Virus record (IMG/VR): IMGVR_UViG_3300029309_000378
Coordinates: 1-22,479 of that record
DNA from: a virus
DNA: 22,479 nt
Reading direction: 5' to 3' (one strand)
Shown: one piece after another, positions 15,718-22,304 of the stretch
Position numbering within the stretch: the first letter of the stretch is position 1
Layout: each line of letters starts with the position of its first letter
Position numbers and translations under genes: made by a program
The notes under the pieces: model-generated
What the model saw: only the letters and a program-made list of their open reading frames with translations
What the model was told of the DNA's origin: nothing
Databases searched by the model: none

Positions 15718-17165
15718 GCAAGCCAGTTTTTCGTATCTTCTTTTAATACTTGGTCTGCAAGATTAATCTTATTACGCAACGCTTCGACGATCTTCTCATC
15801 TATGGTACCCGGTGATATAAGGTCTACATACGTCACAGACTTCTTCTGTCCTATTCTATGTGCTCTATCTTCAGATTGTAACCTACTCTCCAAGTCATAG
15901 CTGTTACTATAATATACAACGGTGGACGCCTGATTGAGTGTAATACCATAACCACCCGTCTTAGGCTGACCTACAAAAAACCTCAGCGAACTATTAGGGT
16001 CTTCAAACATCTGTACAATCTCTTGCCTGTCATCTTGTTTAGTCTCACCATAATAGGTAGCCACACTATCTTTACCATACACCTCAGACAGTCTTTTTTT
16101 AATCTCAGCTATACCGTAGACATAGTTACACCATATAATAACCTTACCGCTTGTTTCTTCTATGATGTTCATCAACTCATCTAATCTGCGATTATCCAAT
16201 ATTTCTAAACGGCCCTCGTCACTTTCAAGATAGCCACAACATATCTGTTGTAATCTCATCAGCTGGGTTAAAATACTAGCTGTTGTAGCAAGCTCGCCCT
16301 TAGACAGTCTAGCTAGTGCGAATCGCCGCATTTCCTCATAAACCTTAGCTTGTTGTGCTGTGAGTTCTACGTTTCTTCTTATATATATTTTATCAGGTAA
16401 GTCCAAACAATCCTTCTTTAATGTACGAGCTGAAAAGCTGACAAGCTTGGCATTAAGCTCATCTAATCGTCTATATCCTACTATATCATTGAAGCTACGA
16501 CCACCAAATGTTTTACGCTGTATAATGGCATATCTGTTTTGAAATGTGAAATAAGATGACTGGCCCAAGGCTTGCGGATCAAGGAACTGACACTGAGAAA
16601 ACAAATCCATAGGTGACTTGGTCACAGGCGATCCTGTCAGTATACGTTTGTATTTCGCAAACTTACCCAGCTCCACTAGGTTCTTGGTACGCATAGCTTT
16701 TCTATTCTTAACAGTAGTGCTTTCATCAATAACCATAATGTTGTCAGGGTTTTGCTTTAGAAAAAAGTACGCAGCCTTTTTACCACGCAAGGTGCTAAAG
16801 GCTTCTACGTTTATAATAAAGAACTTTACGCCAGCCATAATTTCAAACACAACTTTGTTCATATCGTCTTGGAAAGCTTTGGACTTGGACGGTTGCCAAC
16901 GGACCACGAATCGTTCAAATTCTTCAGGTAAATGGTTTGGTATCTCCTGTTTGACCCAGTTATCATACACGCCTTTCGGTGCAACGATCATAGCCGCATC
17001 AATCTCGCCCTCTAATTTTAACTTACCAATTGTATCAATAATTACTTTAGATTTACCTAGTCCCATCTCCATGAACAGGGCGTAGTACTTACGTTTCCAA
17101 CTTAGGTCTAATATTTCTTCCTGATGTCTGAATGGTTTTGTTTTAAATAAATATGGCATTTTCAT
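15714..17165 (-). CDS. SNF2-family (SF2) DNA helicase/translocase, 483 aa
   Basis: This 483-residue helicase carries the full set of SF2/SNF2 motifs. Motif I is MEMGLGKS (32-39, Lys38 of Walker A). Motif Ia lies near VAPKGVYDNW (61-70). Motif II is VIDEST (145-150), in place of the common DEAH. Motif III is LTGSP (176-180). In the second RecA domain, KVIIWCNY (341-348), GQPKTGGYGITL (399-410) and motif VI QSEDRAHRIGQ (430-440) are intact. It should be a dsDNA translocase used in replication, recombination or repair of phage DNA. It is compact, without accessory domains. The start ATG has AAGGGAG five bases upstream (17171-17177 on the plus strand). It is transcribed leftward, opposite to all other genes, and its TAA shares TTAA with the peptidase stop. 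Confidence 0.9.
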   Translation of the reverse strand: MKMPYLFKTKPFRHQEEILDLSWKRKYYALFMEMGLGKSKVIIDTIGKLKLEGEIDAAMIVAPKGVYDNWVKQEIPNHLPEEFERFVVRWQPSKSKAFQDDMNKVVFEIMAGVKFFIINVEAFSTLRGKKAAYFFLKQNPDNIMVIDESTTVKNRKAMRTKNLVELGKFAKYKRILTGSPVTKSPMDLFSQCQFLDPQALGQSSYFTFQNRYAIIQRKTFGGRSFNDIVGYRRLDELNAKLVSFSARTLKKDCLDLPDKIYIRRNVELTAQQAKVYEEMRRFALARLSKGELATTASILTQLMRLQQICCGYLESDEGRLEILDNRRLDELMNIIEETSGKVIIWCNYVYGIAEIKKRLSEVYGKDSVATYYGETKQDDRQEIVQMFEDPNSSLRFFVGQPKTGGYGITLNQASTVVYYSNSYDLESRLQSEDRAHRIGQKKSVTYVDLISPGTIDEKIVEALRNKINLADQVLKEDTKNWLA

Positions 17166-17191
17166 GATTACTCCCTTGACAATATATTATA
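17166..17191 (-). promoter_or_regulatory. Candidate leftward promoter and ribosome site for the SNF2 helicase
   Basis: On the minus strand a perfect TATAAT lies at 17186-17191. A poor -35 (TGCATA, 17209-17214) lies 17 bases upstream, and the strong ribosome site AAGGGAG at 17171-17177 is five bases before the ATG. The predicted leader is only about 14 bases. The -10 is convincing; the -35 is not. Confidence 0.45.
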
Positions 17192-17204
17192 TAACGCATA
17201 TCTT
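17176..17204 (+). promoter_or_regulatory. Candidate sigma70 promoter of the replication operon
   Basis: A perfect -35 box TTGACA (17176-17181), a 17-base spacer and TATCTT (17199-17204, four of six) point rightward toward the replication genes. Transcription would start near 17211, leaving a leader of about 50 bases. It lies in the only substantial intergenic gap of the window, where a promoter is needed for the early block. It overlaps the leftward candidate, so the two probably exclude each other. Confidence 0.6.
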
Positions 17205-17213
17205 CTTATATGC
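17196..17213. promoter_or_regulatory. Perfect dyad between the divergent promoters, possible operator
   Basis: GCATAT (17196-17201) and ATATGC (17208-17213) form a perfect 6-bp inverted repeat with a 6-base spacer. It covers the -10 of the rightward promoter and most of the -35 of the leftward one. A second small dyad, AAGTC/GACTT (17214-17218 and 17228-17232), follows directly. The position suits a repressor or activator site, but no regulator gene is visible in the window. A short hairpin is the alternative. Confidence 0.4.
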
Positions 17214-17247
17214 AAGTCAATAATAACGACTTTTAATCACGAACAAC

Positions 17248-17251
17248 GGAG
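17248..17251 (+). promoter_or_regulatory. Ribosome binding site deciding the first replication-gene start
   Basis: GGAG at 17248-17251 is eight bases before the ATG at 17260 but only two before a possible in-frame TTG at 17254. The ATG is therefore the start. Confidence 0.75.
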
Positions 17252-17259
17252 ATTTGAAC

Positions 17260-17829
17260 ATGAGTGATTTATTAAGACAGGTAGAAGCTGACGCTACTAG
17301 TGCAGATTCTATCAGTGATGTTAGCACAGATAAGCTTAAAAGCGTAGCTGACATTGCACATAAGATAGCCTTAAAAGAAGACGAGGTTTCACAGCTTGAG
17401 GATAAACTCAAGACTGCGAAAAAAGAACTTCTTGCCTTAACTGATGAAGATATGCCTTTGTTGATGGAAGAGATCAACTTAGAAAGTTTTACTTTGTCAG
17501 ATGGCTCTAAGGTCGAGATTGTACCTACCTATGGTGGGTCAATTAAAGTAGCTGATCGCCCACAAGCACATGATTGGCTGCGAGGCAATGGCTTTGGTGA
17601 TTTAATTAAATCATCTGTAGCGGCTGAGTTCGGTATGGGTGAAGACAACATCGCCAAAGATTTCTATGAAGCTGCTTTGTCACGAGGATTTACTGTCGAT
17701 AAGAAAGAAATCGTACATAGCAGTACACTTAAATCTTGGATAAGAGAACAAACTGAAGCCGGTCAAGAGATACCGCCAGTATTTGGTGCGTGGACAGGCC
17801 GTAGAGCTAAAATTATGAAAGGAAAGTAA
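17260..17829 (+). CDS. Conserved phage protein with N-terminal coiled coil, replication operon, 189 aa
   Basis: This 189-residue cytosolic protein has a charged helical region at about 22-62 (heptad-like, DEVSQLEDKLKTAKKELLAL) that should form a coiled coil. A compact globular core follows: FTLSDGSKVEIVPTYGGSI (77-95), a helix with HDWLRGNGFGDLIK (104-117), and a C-terminal STLKSWIREQ (155-164) followed by FGAWTGRRAKI. I recognise the pattern from phage replication regions but know no assigned function. It is first in the operon, directly before the SSB-like gene (TAA then ATG, no gap), so a DNA-binding or replisome accessory role is likely but unproven. ATG 17260 is chosen over TTG 17254 from the ribosome site spacing. 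Confidence 0.7.
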   Translation: MSDLLRQVEADATSADSISDVSTDKLKSVADIAHKIALKEDEVSQLEDKLKTAKKELLALTDEDMPLLMEEINLESFTLSDGSKVEIVPTYGGSIKVADRPQAHDWLRGNGFGDLIKSSVAAEFGMGEDNIAKDFYEAALSRGFTVDKKEIVHSSTLKSWIREQTEAGQEIPPVFGAWTGRRAKIMKGK

Positions 17830-18669
17830 ATGGCAGAATCAGTAGTAAAAAAAGAGCAACAACAAGTTGCAACACTAGATTTCAGTATGGTTGAAGCCGA
17901 CTCAGGTCTAGGTAATAGAGAAGTCGATCAAGAGACTTTAAGTATTCCGTTTTTGAAAACGAACTTATCAAAGCAGATACTTGAAGCTAATCGAGGATCT
18001 GTATCAGGCGATATGTATAATACAGTGACTGGTGAGATCTATGATAGAGAGAAAGGCGTGTTGGTTTTACCTTGTGTATTTCAAAGACGTTTTATTCAAT
18101 GGTCTCCTCTTGGTGATGAGCAGAGTGCACCAATAGCTATATATTCTACTAAAGAAGAATGTCCAGCTACAGAAAGATCTAAGGAAGATAATAAAGAATA
18201 TCTTACCGATGGGTCAGGTCACTACATCGAAGACACTCATCAGCATTACTGTTTAATTATTAAGACTGATGAAAACGGTAAGCCGACTGGAGCTACAGAT
18301 GCTGTTATGATTGCTATGAAGAGCACTTCTCTTAAAGCAAGTCGTAAATGGAATAGCATTATATCCACAAGACGTAAGCAGAAAGCTGACGGATCTATGT
18401 TTATACCGCCAAGGTTTCTATATACTTATAGCCTTGGTACCTACATGGAAAGTGGACGTAAGGGTGACTATTTTGTTTGGGATATGAAGCTGAAAGAAGA
18501 GCTAACGAATATAAACCTTTATAATGAGGCAAAGGCTTTTGCTTTATCTGTTGAGCAGAATAATGTTAATGTAAAATATGAGCAAGAGGAACCTCAAGCT
18601 GAAGCATCAAAGCCTGCATCACCGCCAAAAGCTGAAGTTAAAGGCGGTCAAGAAAATATGCCATTCTAA
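17830..18669 (+). CDS. Putative single-stranded DNA-binding-like protein, 279 aa
   Basis: This 279-residue protein has a globular part of about 245 residues and a Pro/Ala/Ser/Glu-rich disordered linker (about 250-272) ending in GGQENMPF. That build (core, flexible linker, acidic-x-P-F tip) is what bacterial SSB and several phage ssDNA-binding proteins use to recruit partners. The core has beta-rich segments (KGVLVLPCVFQRRFIQWSP, 75-93; HYCLIIKTDENG, 139-150) and a basic patch KASRKWNSIISTRRKQK (169-185) suited to nucleic acid. No classical OB-fold signature is provable by eye. It sits between the coiled-coil protein and the primase, with TAATG coupling to the latter. The SSB role is inferred from the tail and context; a different replication accessory is possible. 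Confidence 0.45.
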   Translation: MAESVVKKEQQQVATLDFSMVEADSGLGNREVDQETLSIPFLKTNLSKQILEANRGSVSGDMYNTVTGEIYDREKGVLVLPCVFQRRFIQWSPLGDEQSAPIAIYSTKEECPATERSKEDNKEYLTDGSGHYIEDTHQHYCLIIKTDENGKPTGATDAVMIAMKSTSLKASRKWNSIISTRRKQKADGSMFIPPRFLYTYSLGTYMESGRKGDYFVWDMKLKEELTNINLYNEAKAFALSVEQNNVNVKYEQEEPQAEASKPASPPKAEVKGGQENMPF

Positions 18670-20198
18670 TGTGGGAGACTTTTAGTTCAATATTTGGTGG
18701 ACTAGAAGAGGCGTTTGGCACTTATAAGATAGATAAGACCCAAACCAATGGTAAGAAGTCCGGTAGAGCGGCTCTCGTTAGGGAGCCACGGACCAAGGAT
18801 CATTGGGTGGGTCATCTGTCAGGTAAAGGGGACTCTCTAGGTATCATACCGATCAATGCACAATCACAGTGTAAGTGGGGTTGTATTGATATTGATACCT
18901 ACCCTCTTGACCATAAAGTTCTTATCGAGAAGATAAGAAAAGTAAAACTACCACTGGTTGTGTGTCGTTCCAAAAGTGGTGGGGCACATTGCTTTCTATT
19001 TAGCGAAGACTGGATAGAAGCAAAAGATATGCAACAGACCTTACAACATATATCAGCTGCTCTTGGCTACGGCCAAAGCGAGATATTTCCAAAACAAATT
19101 AAATTACATTTAGATCGTGGCGATGTAGGTAATTTTTTAAACTTACCGTATTATGACGCAGAAAGTGGCCTTAGATACGCGATAAAGGATGACGGCACCT
19201 CTGCCACCTTAGAAGAGTTTATCGCCCTGTACGATCAATATAAGCTCAATAACGAGCAGATACTGGCATTACAAGTAGAAGACATAAAAGATACACCGAT
19301 TAAAGATGGGCCACCATGCTTACAGACTTTATGTGAAAGTAAAATCAGTGAGGGCGGGCGTAACAACGGACTGTTTAACCTTGCTGTTTACTTACGCAAA
19401 GCGTTTCCTGACAGCTGGGAGACAGAGATACTAACTTACAACATGACCTACCTTGATCCACCACTACCATTAAGTGAGGTCAACCTCGTTGCTAACCAAG
19501 CTAAGAAGAAAGACTATGCTTATAAATGCTCAGACAGTCCGATCAATGCACATTGTAACAAAGAACTATGCAGAACGCGACTACATGGCGTAGGATCGGC
19601 CGTACAAGGGGCAACAGTCGCTAATTTAAGAAAATATAACTCAACACCGCCAGTTTGGTTTTTGGACGTCTCAGGGGAGCCCCTAGAGCTAGACACAGAA
19701 GCACTGCTGTCACAGCCTACGTTTCAGAAAGCCTGCATGGAACAGCTTAACTTCATGCCACGCTCTGTACGAAAAGAGACTTGGGAAGCACGGATCAGTG
19801 CTTTGCTTAATGAGATGAAAGAAAATGATGCAGCTATTATAGAAGTAGCTGAAGATGCAAGCACAAGCGGACAGTTCTACGATTACTTAGAAGAGTTTTG
19901 CAGACACTTACAGCAAGCACAGGAAAGAGAAGAGATATTGTTAAGACGGCCTTGGACCGATGAAGAGGCACACTTAACTTACTTTCGACTAAGAGACTTT
20001 GAAAACTTTCTCAAAAAGAATAAGTTTTTTGAGTACAAGTCGCACAAGATTGCCCAACGCTTACGGGATATTAACGGGTCCAGTACGGTTATGAAAATCA
20101 GTAACCGATCCGTACGCGTTTGGGCAATACCCGCACACCGTAACACGGATCACGAGTTTAATACACCAAATTTACAAACAGAAAAGGAGCCTTTTTAA
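18669..20198 (+). CDS. Archaeo-eukaryotic-type primase (AEP/PrimPol-like), 509 aa
   Basis: This 509-residue primase should make primers for phage DNA replication. The AEP core covers about 1-180. Motif I is GCIDIDTYP (Asp74 and Asp76, metal binding), motif II is SKSGGAHCFLF (101-111, His107), and EIFPKQ (138-143) and GNFLNLPYY (154-162) follow. This set resembles the primases of TOTE-type systems and many phages. A C-terminal region has PPCLQTLC (215-222), GGRNNGLFNLAVYLRK (229-244) and a Cys set at 287, 296 and 301 (YKCSD, HCNKELCR), like the accessory domain that binds a metal or Fe-S centre. The last 180 residues are helical with a winged-helix look (about 425-490) and end in EKEPF. No helicase domain is fused; helicases are encoded separately. 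It is TAATG-coupled on both sides. Confidence 0.8.
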   Translation: MWETFSSIFGGLEEAFGTYKIDKTQTNGKKSGRAALVREPRTKDHWVGHLSGKGDSLGIIPINAQSQCKWGCIDIDTYPLDHKVLIEKIRKVKLPLVVCRSKSGGAHCFLFSEDWIEAKDMQQTLQHISAALGYGQSEIFPKQIKLHLDRGDVGNFLNLPYYDAESGLRYAIKDDGTSATLEEFIALYDQYKLNNEQILALQVEDIKDTPIKDGPPCLQTLCESKISEGGRNNGLFNLAVYLRKAFPDSWETEILTYNMTYLDPPLPLSEVNLVANQAKKKDYAYKCSDSPINAHCNKELCRTRLHGVGSAVQGATVANLRKYNSTPPVWFLDVSGEPLELDTEALLSQPTFQKACMEQLNFMPRSVRKETWEARISALLNEMKENDAAIIEVAEDASTSGQFYDYLEEFCRHLQQAQEREEILLRRPWTDEEAHLTYFRLRDFENFLKKNKFFEYKSHKIAQRLRDINGSSTVMKISNRSVRVWAIPAHRNTDHEFNTPNLQTEKEPF

Positions 20199-20503
20199 TG
20201 CAAGAAGATGAAAGAATGGTCAAAGCCGATGGACTTGAGGACGCTATCATTGGCACAGGTAGTCGTATGAATATGCCTGACGTATTAGTTTACAGCTATA
20301 ACAAAGCCGTAAAGATTTTTATGGAACGAGACGGCATGACACATGAAGAAGCCATAGAATGGATGGAGTTCAATGTTGTCGGTGCTTGGGTAGGAGAAAC
20401 AACACCAATCTTTGTACATGAGATACCATCTGATCAAGAGGTCGATGAGTTTTTACAAGACCTTGGCTTTGAACCACCTATCAATCCCAGTAATGACAAC
20501 TAA
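20198..20503 (+). CDS. Small conserved phage protein of unknown function, 101 aa
   Basis: This 101-residue acidic protein contains VYSYNKAVKIFMERDGMTHE, then EAIEWMEFNVVGAWVGETTP (about 55-74) and IFV. I recall the pattern MxRDGM-x3-EA-x-E-[WYF]-x-[ED]FN-x2-GA[WY]VG-x2-TPIFV as a very widespread phage protein of unknown function, usually in replication or early regions. It has no signal peptide, no Cys and no catalytic motif. It is wedged between primase and UvrD-like helicase with TAATG overlaps on both sides. That tight linkage suggests it works with one of them or in host takeover, but this is inference. Confidence 0.75.
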   Translation: MQEDERMVKADGLEDAIIGTGSRMNMPDVLVYSYNKAVKIFMERDGMTHEEAIEWMEFNVVGAWVGETTPIFVHEIPSDQEVDEFLQDLGFEPPINPSNDN

Positions 20504-22014
20504 TGTTTCGCATATTCGGGCCCCCAGGAACGGGCAAGACAACAACGCTACTCAATATGGTCGATGATCATCTTAGCAAAGGTGTACATCCAAACCACAT
20601 TGCCTTTCTTGCGTTTACAAAGAAAGCAGCCAATGAAGCTAAAGAAAGAGCAGCGGCTAGGTTTAAACTTGATCCTGAAAAAGATTTGTTTTTCTTCAGG
20701 ACTTTACACAGCCTTGCACTAAATTTGTCAGAAATAAGGCCGGAGCAAGTTTTGTCACGAGAACATTTCCTAGAGCTGGGGCAGAAGATAGGTATATCGT
20801 TTGGGCGTATCAGCGGTATGGACGATGATGTAATTGATAAACAAAATACCGATCATCCCATATTAAACATTATCAATTTAGCACGGTTGCGAAAAGTCTC
20901 ACTGCGAGAACAATACAATGAATCATATATAGAAGATGACTGGAACACAGTGAACTATGTCCACAAATGCTACATCGAATATAAGAAACAACGTAACCTT
21001 TATGACTTTACAGATATGCTTGAGATGTTTGTCAAAGACTATGACCGCATCTGCCCGACCTTTGAGATTACATTTCTTGATGAAGCACAGGACTTATCGC
21101 CCCTACAGTGGGACATAGCCCACGCCTTGGATAAGAAAAGCAAAGCCATGTATGCAGCTGGAGATGATGACCAAGCTATCTACAGATGGGCGGGAGCTGA
21201 CGTCGATCAGTTTATTAATTTAGAGGGCACCTCTGAGACACTAGACCAGTCATTCAGAGTACCAAGACAGATACACAAGATCGCTGAATCTATTGTCGAT
21301 CGTATAAAGCACAGGTATCCGAAACGCTATCAGCCTAAAGAAGAAGAGGGGACAGTCAAACACATGGCACGGCTAGATGATATTGATCTCACAGAAGGCC
21401 AATGGCTGATCCTAGCTCAGGCGGGGTACATCTTAAACCCAGTCGCAGAAACGCTCAAGTCTATGGGTCTGCTCTTTTCACACAAAGGCCACCGTTCTAT
21501 ATCTGCGAAGATATCTTCAGCTGTGAATGGCTGGGAACAACTGCGTAAAGGTAAACAGATTACACTCGATACAGCAAGAGATGTCTACAGCTTCATGTCC
21601 AGTGGCACACGGGTCAAGCGAGGTTTTAAAAAATTAAGTGGCATTGATGATCAGGATTTGCTAGACATGGCAACATTACAGAACAGTCACGGACTTGTTG
21701 TAGGGGATGAACTTATATGGCACAAGGCACTCGATAGACTGCCCGAAGAGTCAAGAGTATACATTACAGCCCTGTTACGCAGAGGTGAGAAGTTTAATGG
21801 CGAGCCTCGCATTACAGTATCCACGATACACGGGTCCAAGGGCGGTGAGTCTGAAAATGTTGTGATATTCACCGACTTATCGCCCGCGGCTGACGATGCC
21901 ATGCGGATTGGTAACGATGACGTACACCGCGTGTTCTATGTCGCCGTTACACGGGCCAAACAAAATCTTTACATCATTGAACCTGATGACAACAACAGGA
22001 GCTATCACATATGA
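20503..22014 (+). CDS. UvrD/Rep-like SF1 DNA helicase, 503 aa
   Basis: This 503-residue ATP-dependent helicase has all SF1A motifs in order: I GPPGTGKTTT (6-15, Lys12), Ia AFLAFTKKAANEA (34-46), II FLDEAQDLSP (191-200, Asp193-Glu194), III AAGDDDQAIYRWAGAD (218-233), IV LDQSFRVPRQI (247-257), V VSTIHGSKGGESENVVIF (439-456) and VI RVFYVAVTRAKQNLYII (476-492). It is shorter than cellular UvrD or Rep (about 670-720 residues) and lacks the C-terminal extension. It would unwind DNA at phage forks or in recombination-dependent replication. It is TAATG-coupled to the upstream small gene and ATGA-coupled to the DUF3310 gene. With the SNF2 protein and the primase it forms a replication set that lacks a DnaB-type helicase here. 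Confidence 0.92.
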   Translation: MFRIFGPPGTGKTTTLLNMVDDHLSKGVHPNHIAFLAFTKKAANEAKERAAARFKLDPEKDLFFFRTLHSLALNLSEIRPEQVLSREHFLELGQKIGISFGRISGMDDDVIDKQNTDHPILNIINLARLRKVSLREQYNESYIEDDWNTVNYVHKCYIEYKKQRNLYDFTDMLEMFVKDYDRICPTFEITFLDEAQDLSPLQWDIAHALDKKSKAMYAAGDDDQAIYRWAGADVDQFINLEGTSETLDQSFRVPRQIHKIAESIVDRIKHRYPKRYQPKEEEGTVKHMARLDDIDLTEGQWLILAQAGYILNPVAETLKSMGLLFSHKGHRSISAKISSAVNGWEQLRKGKQITLDTARDVYSFMSSGTRVKRGFKKLSGIDDQDLLDMATLQNSHGLVVGDELIWHKALDRLPEESRVYITALLRRGEKFNGEPRITVSTIHGSKGGESENVVIFTDLSPAADDAMRIGNDDVHRVFYVAVTRAKQNLYIIEPDDNNRSYHI

Positions 22015-22304
22015 AGTATGATGACAATAAACCATATAGAGAAATGATACGGGACAAGTACAAAGAGGTAGGAGACATGATACGAAAACAAGATGAAACG
22101 GTAAACCATCCACCACATTATAAGCAGAATACTGTTGAAGCCATCCATGTCATACAAGCTGGGTTGGGTGCTGGGTTTGCAGATTATCTAAAAGGTAATA
22201 TAATGAAATATCTTATACGTTATAAACATAAAAACGGTGTAGAGGATTTAAAAAAAGCTCAGTGGTACTTGGCTAAATTAATAGAGGTTGAAAGCGATGT
22301 TTAA
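22011..22304 (+). CDS. DUF3310 family phage protein, 97 aa
   Basis: This 97-residue protein has the DUF3310 signature VNHPPHY (residues 31-37), then EAIHVIQAGLG, a helical LKGNIMKYLIRYKHKNGVEDLKKA region and a final WYLAKLIE helix. The family is common in phages and is often annotated as a nucleotide kinase-like or SaV-like protein, but its biochemical role is uncertain. The start at 22011 has AGGAG at 21997-22001 and an ATGA overlap with the helicase. An in-frame ATG at 22077, just before the conserved domain and with AGAGG eight bases upstream, is a possible second start giving 75 residues. The 3' end overlaps the next gene by eight bases. Confidence 0.85.
   Translation: MKYDDNKPYREMIRDKYKEVGDMIRKQDETVNHPPHYKQNTVEAIHVIQAGLGAGFADYLKGNIMKYLIRYKHKNGVEDLKKAQWYLAKLIEVESDV

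Noticed and set aside
16618-17085. 155-codon open frame on the plus strand inside the SNF2 gene
   Set aside because: It is wholly antisense to a gene with intact helicase motifs, has no ribosome site and shows no recognisable pattern; a shadow frame.
17254-17259. TTG start two codons upstream for the first replication gene
   Set aside because: It lies only two bases after the GGAG site; ATG 17260 has correct spacing.
18669-20198. Reading the primase and helicases as a TOTE-type defence system
   Set aside because: The primase core is TOTE-like, but the genes are separate, embedded in a phage replication operon, and no nuclease or other conflict-system domain is present.
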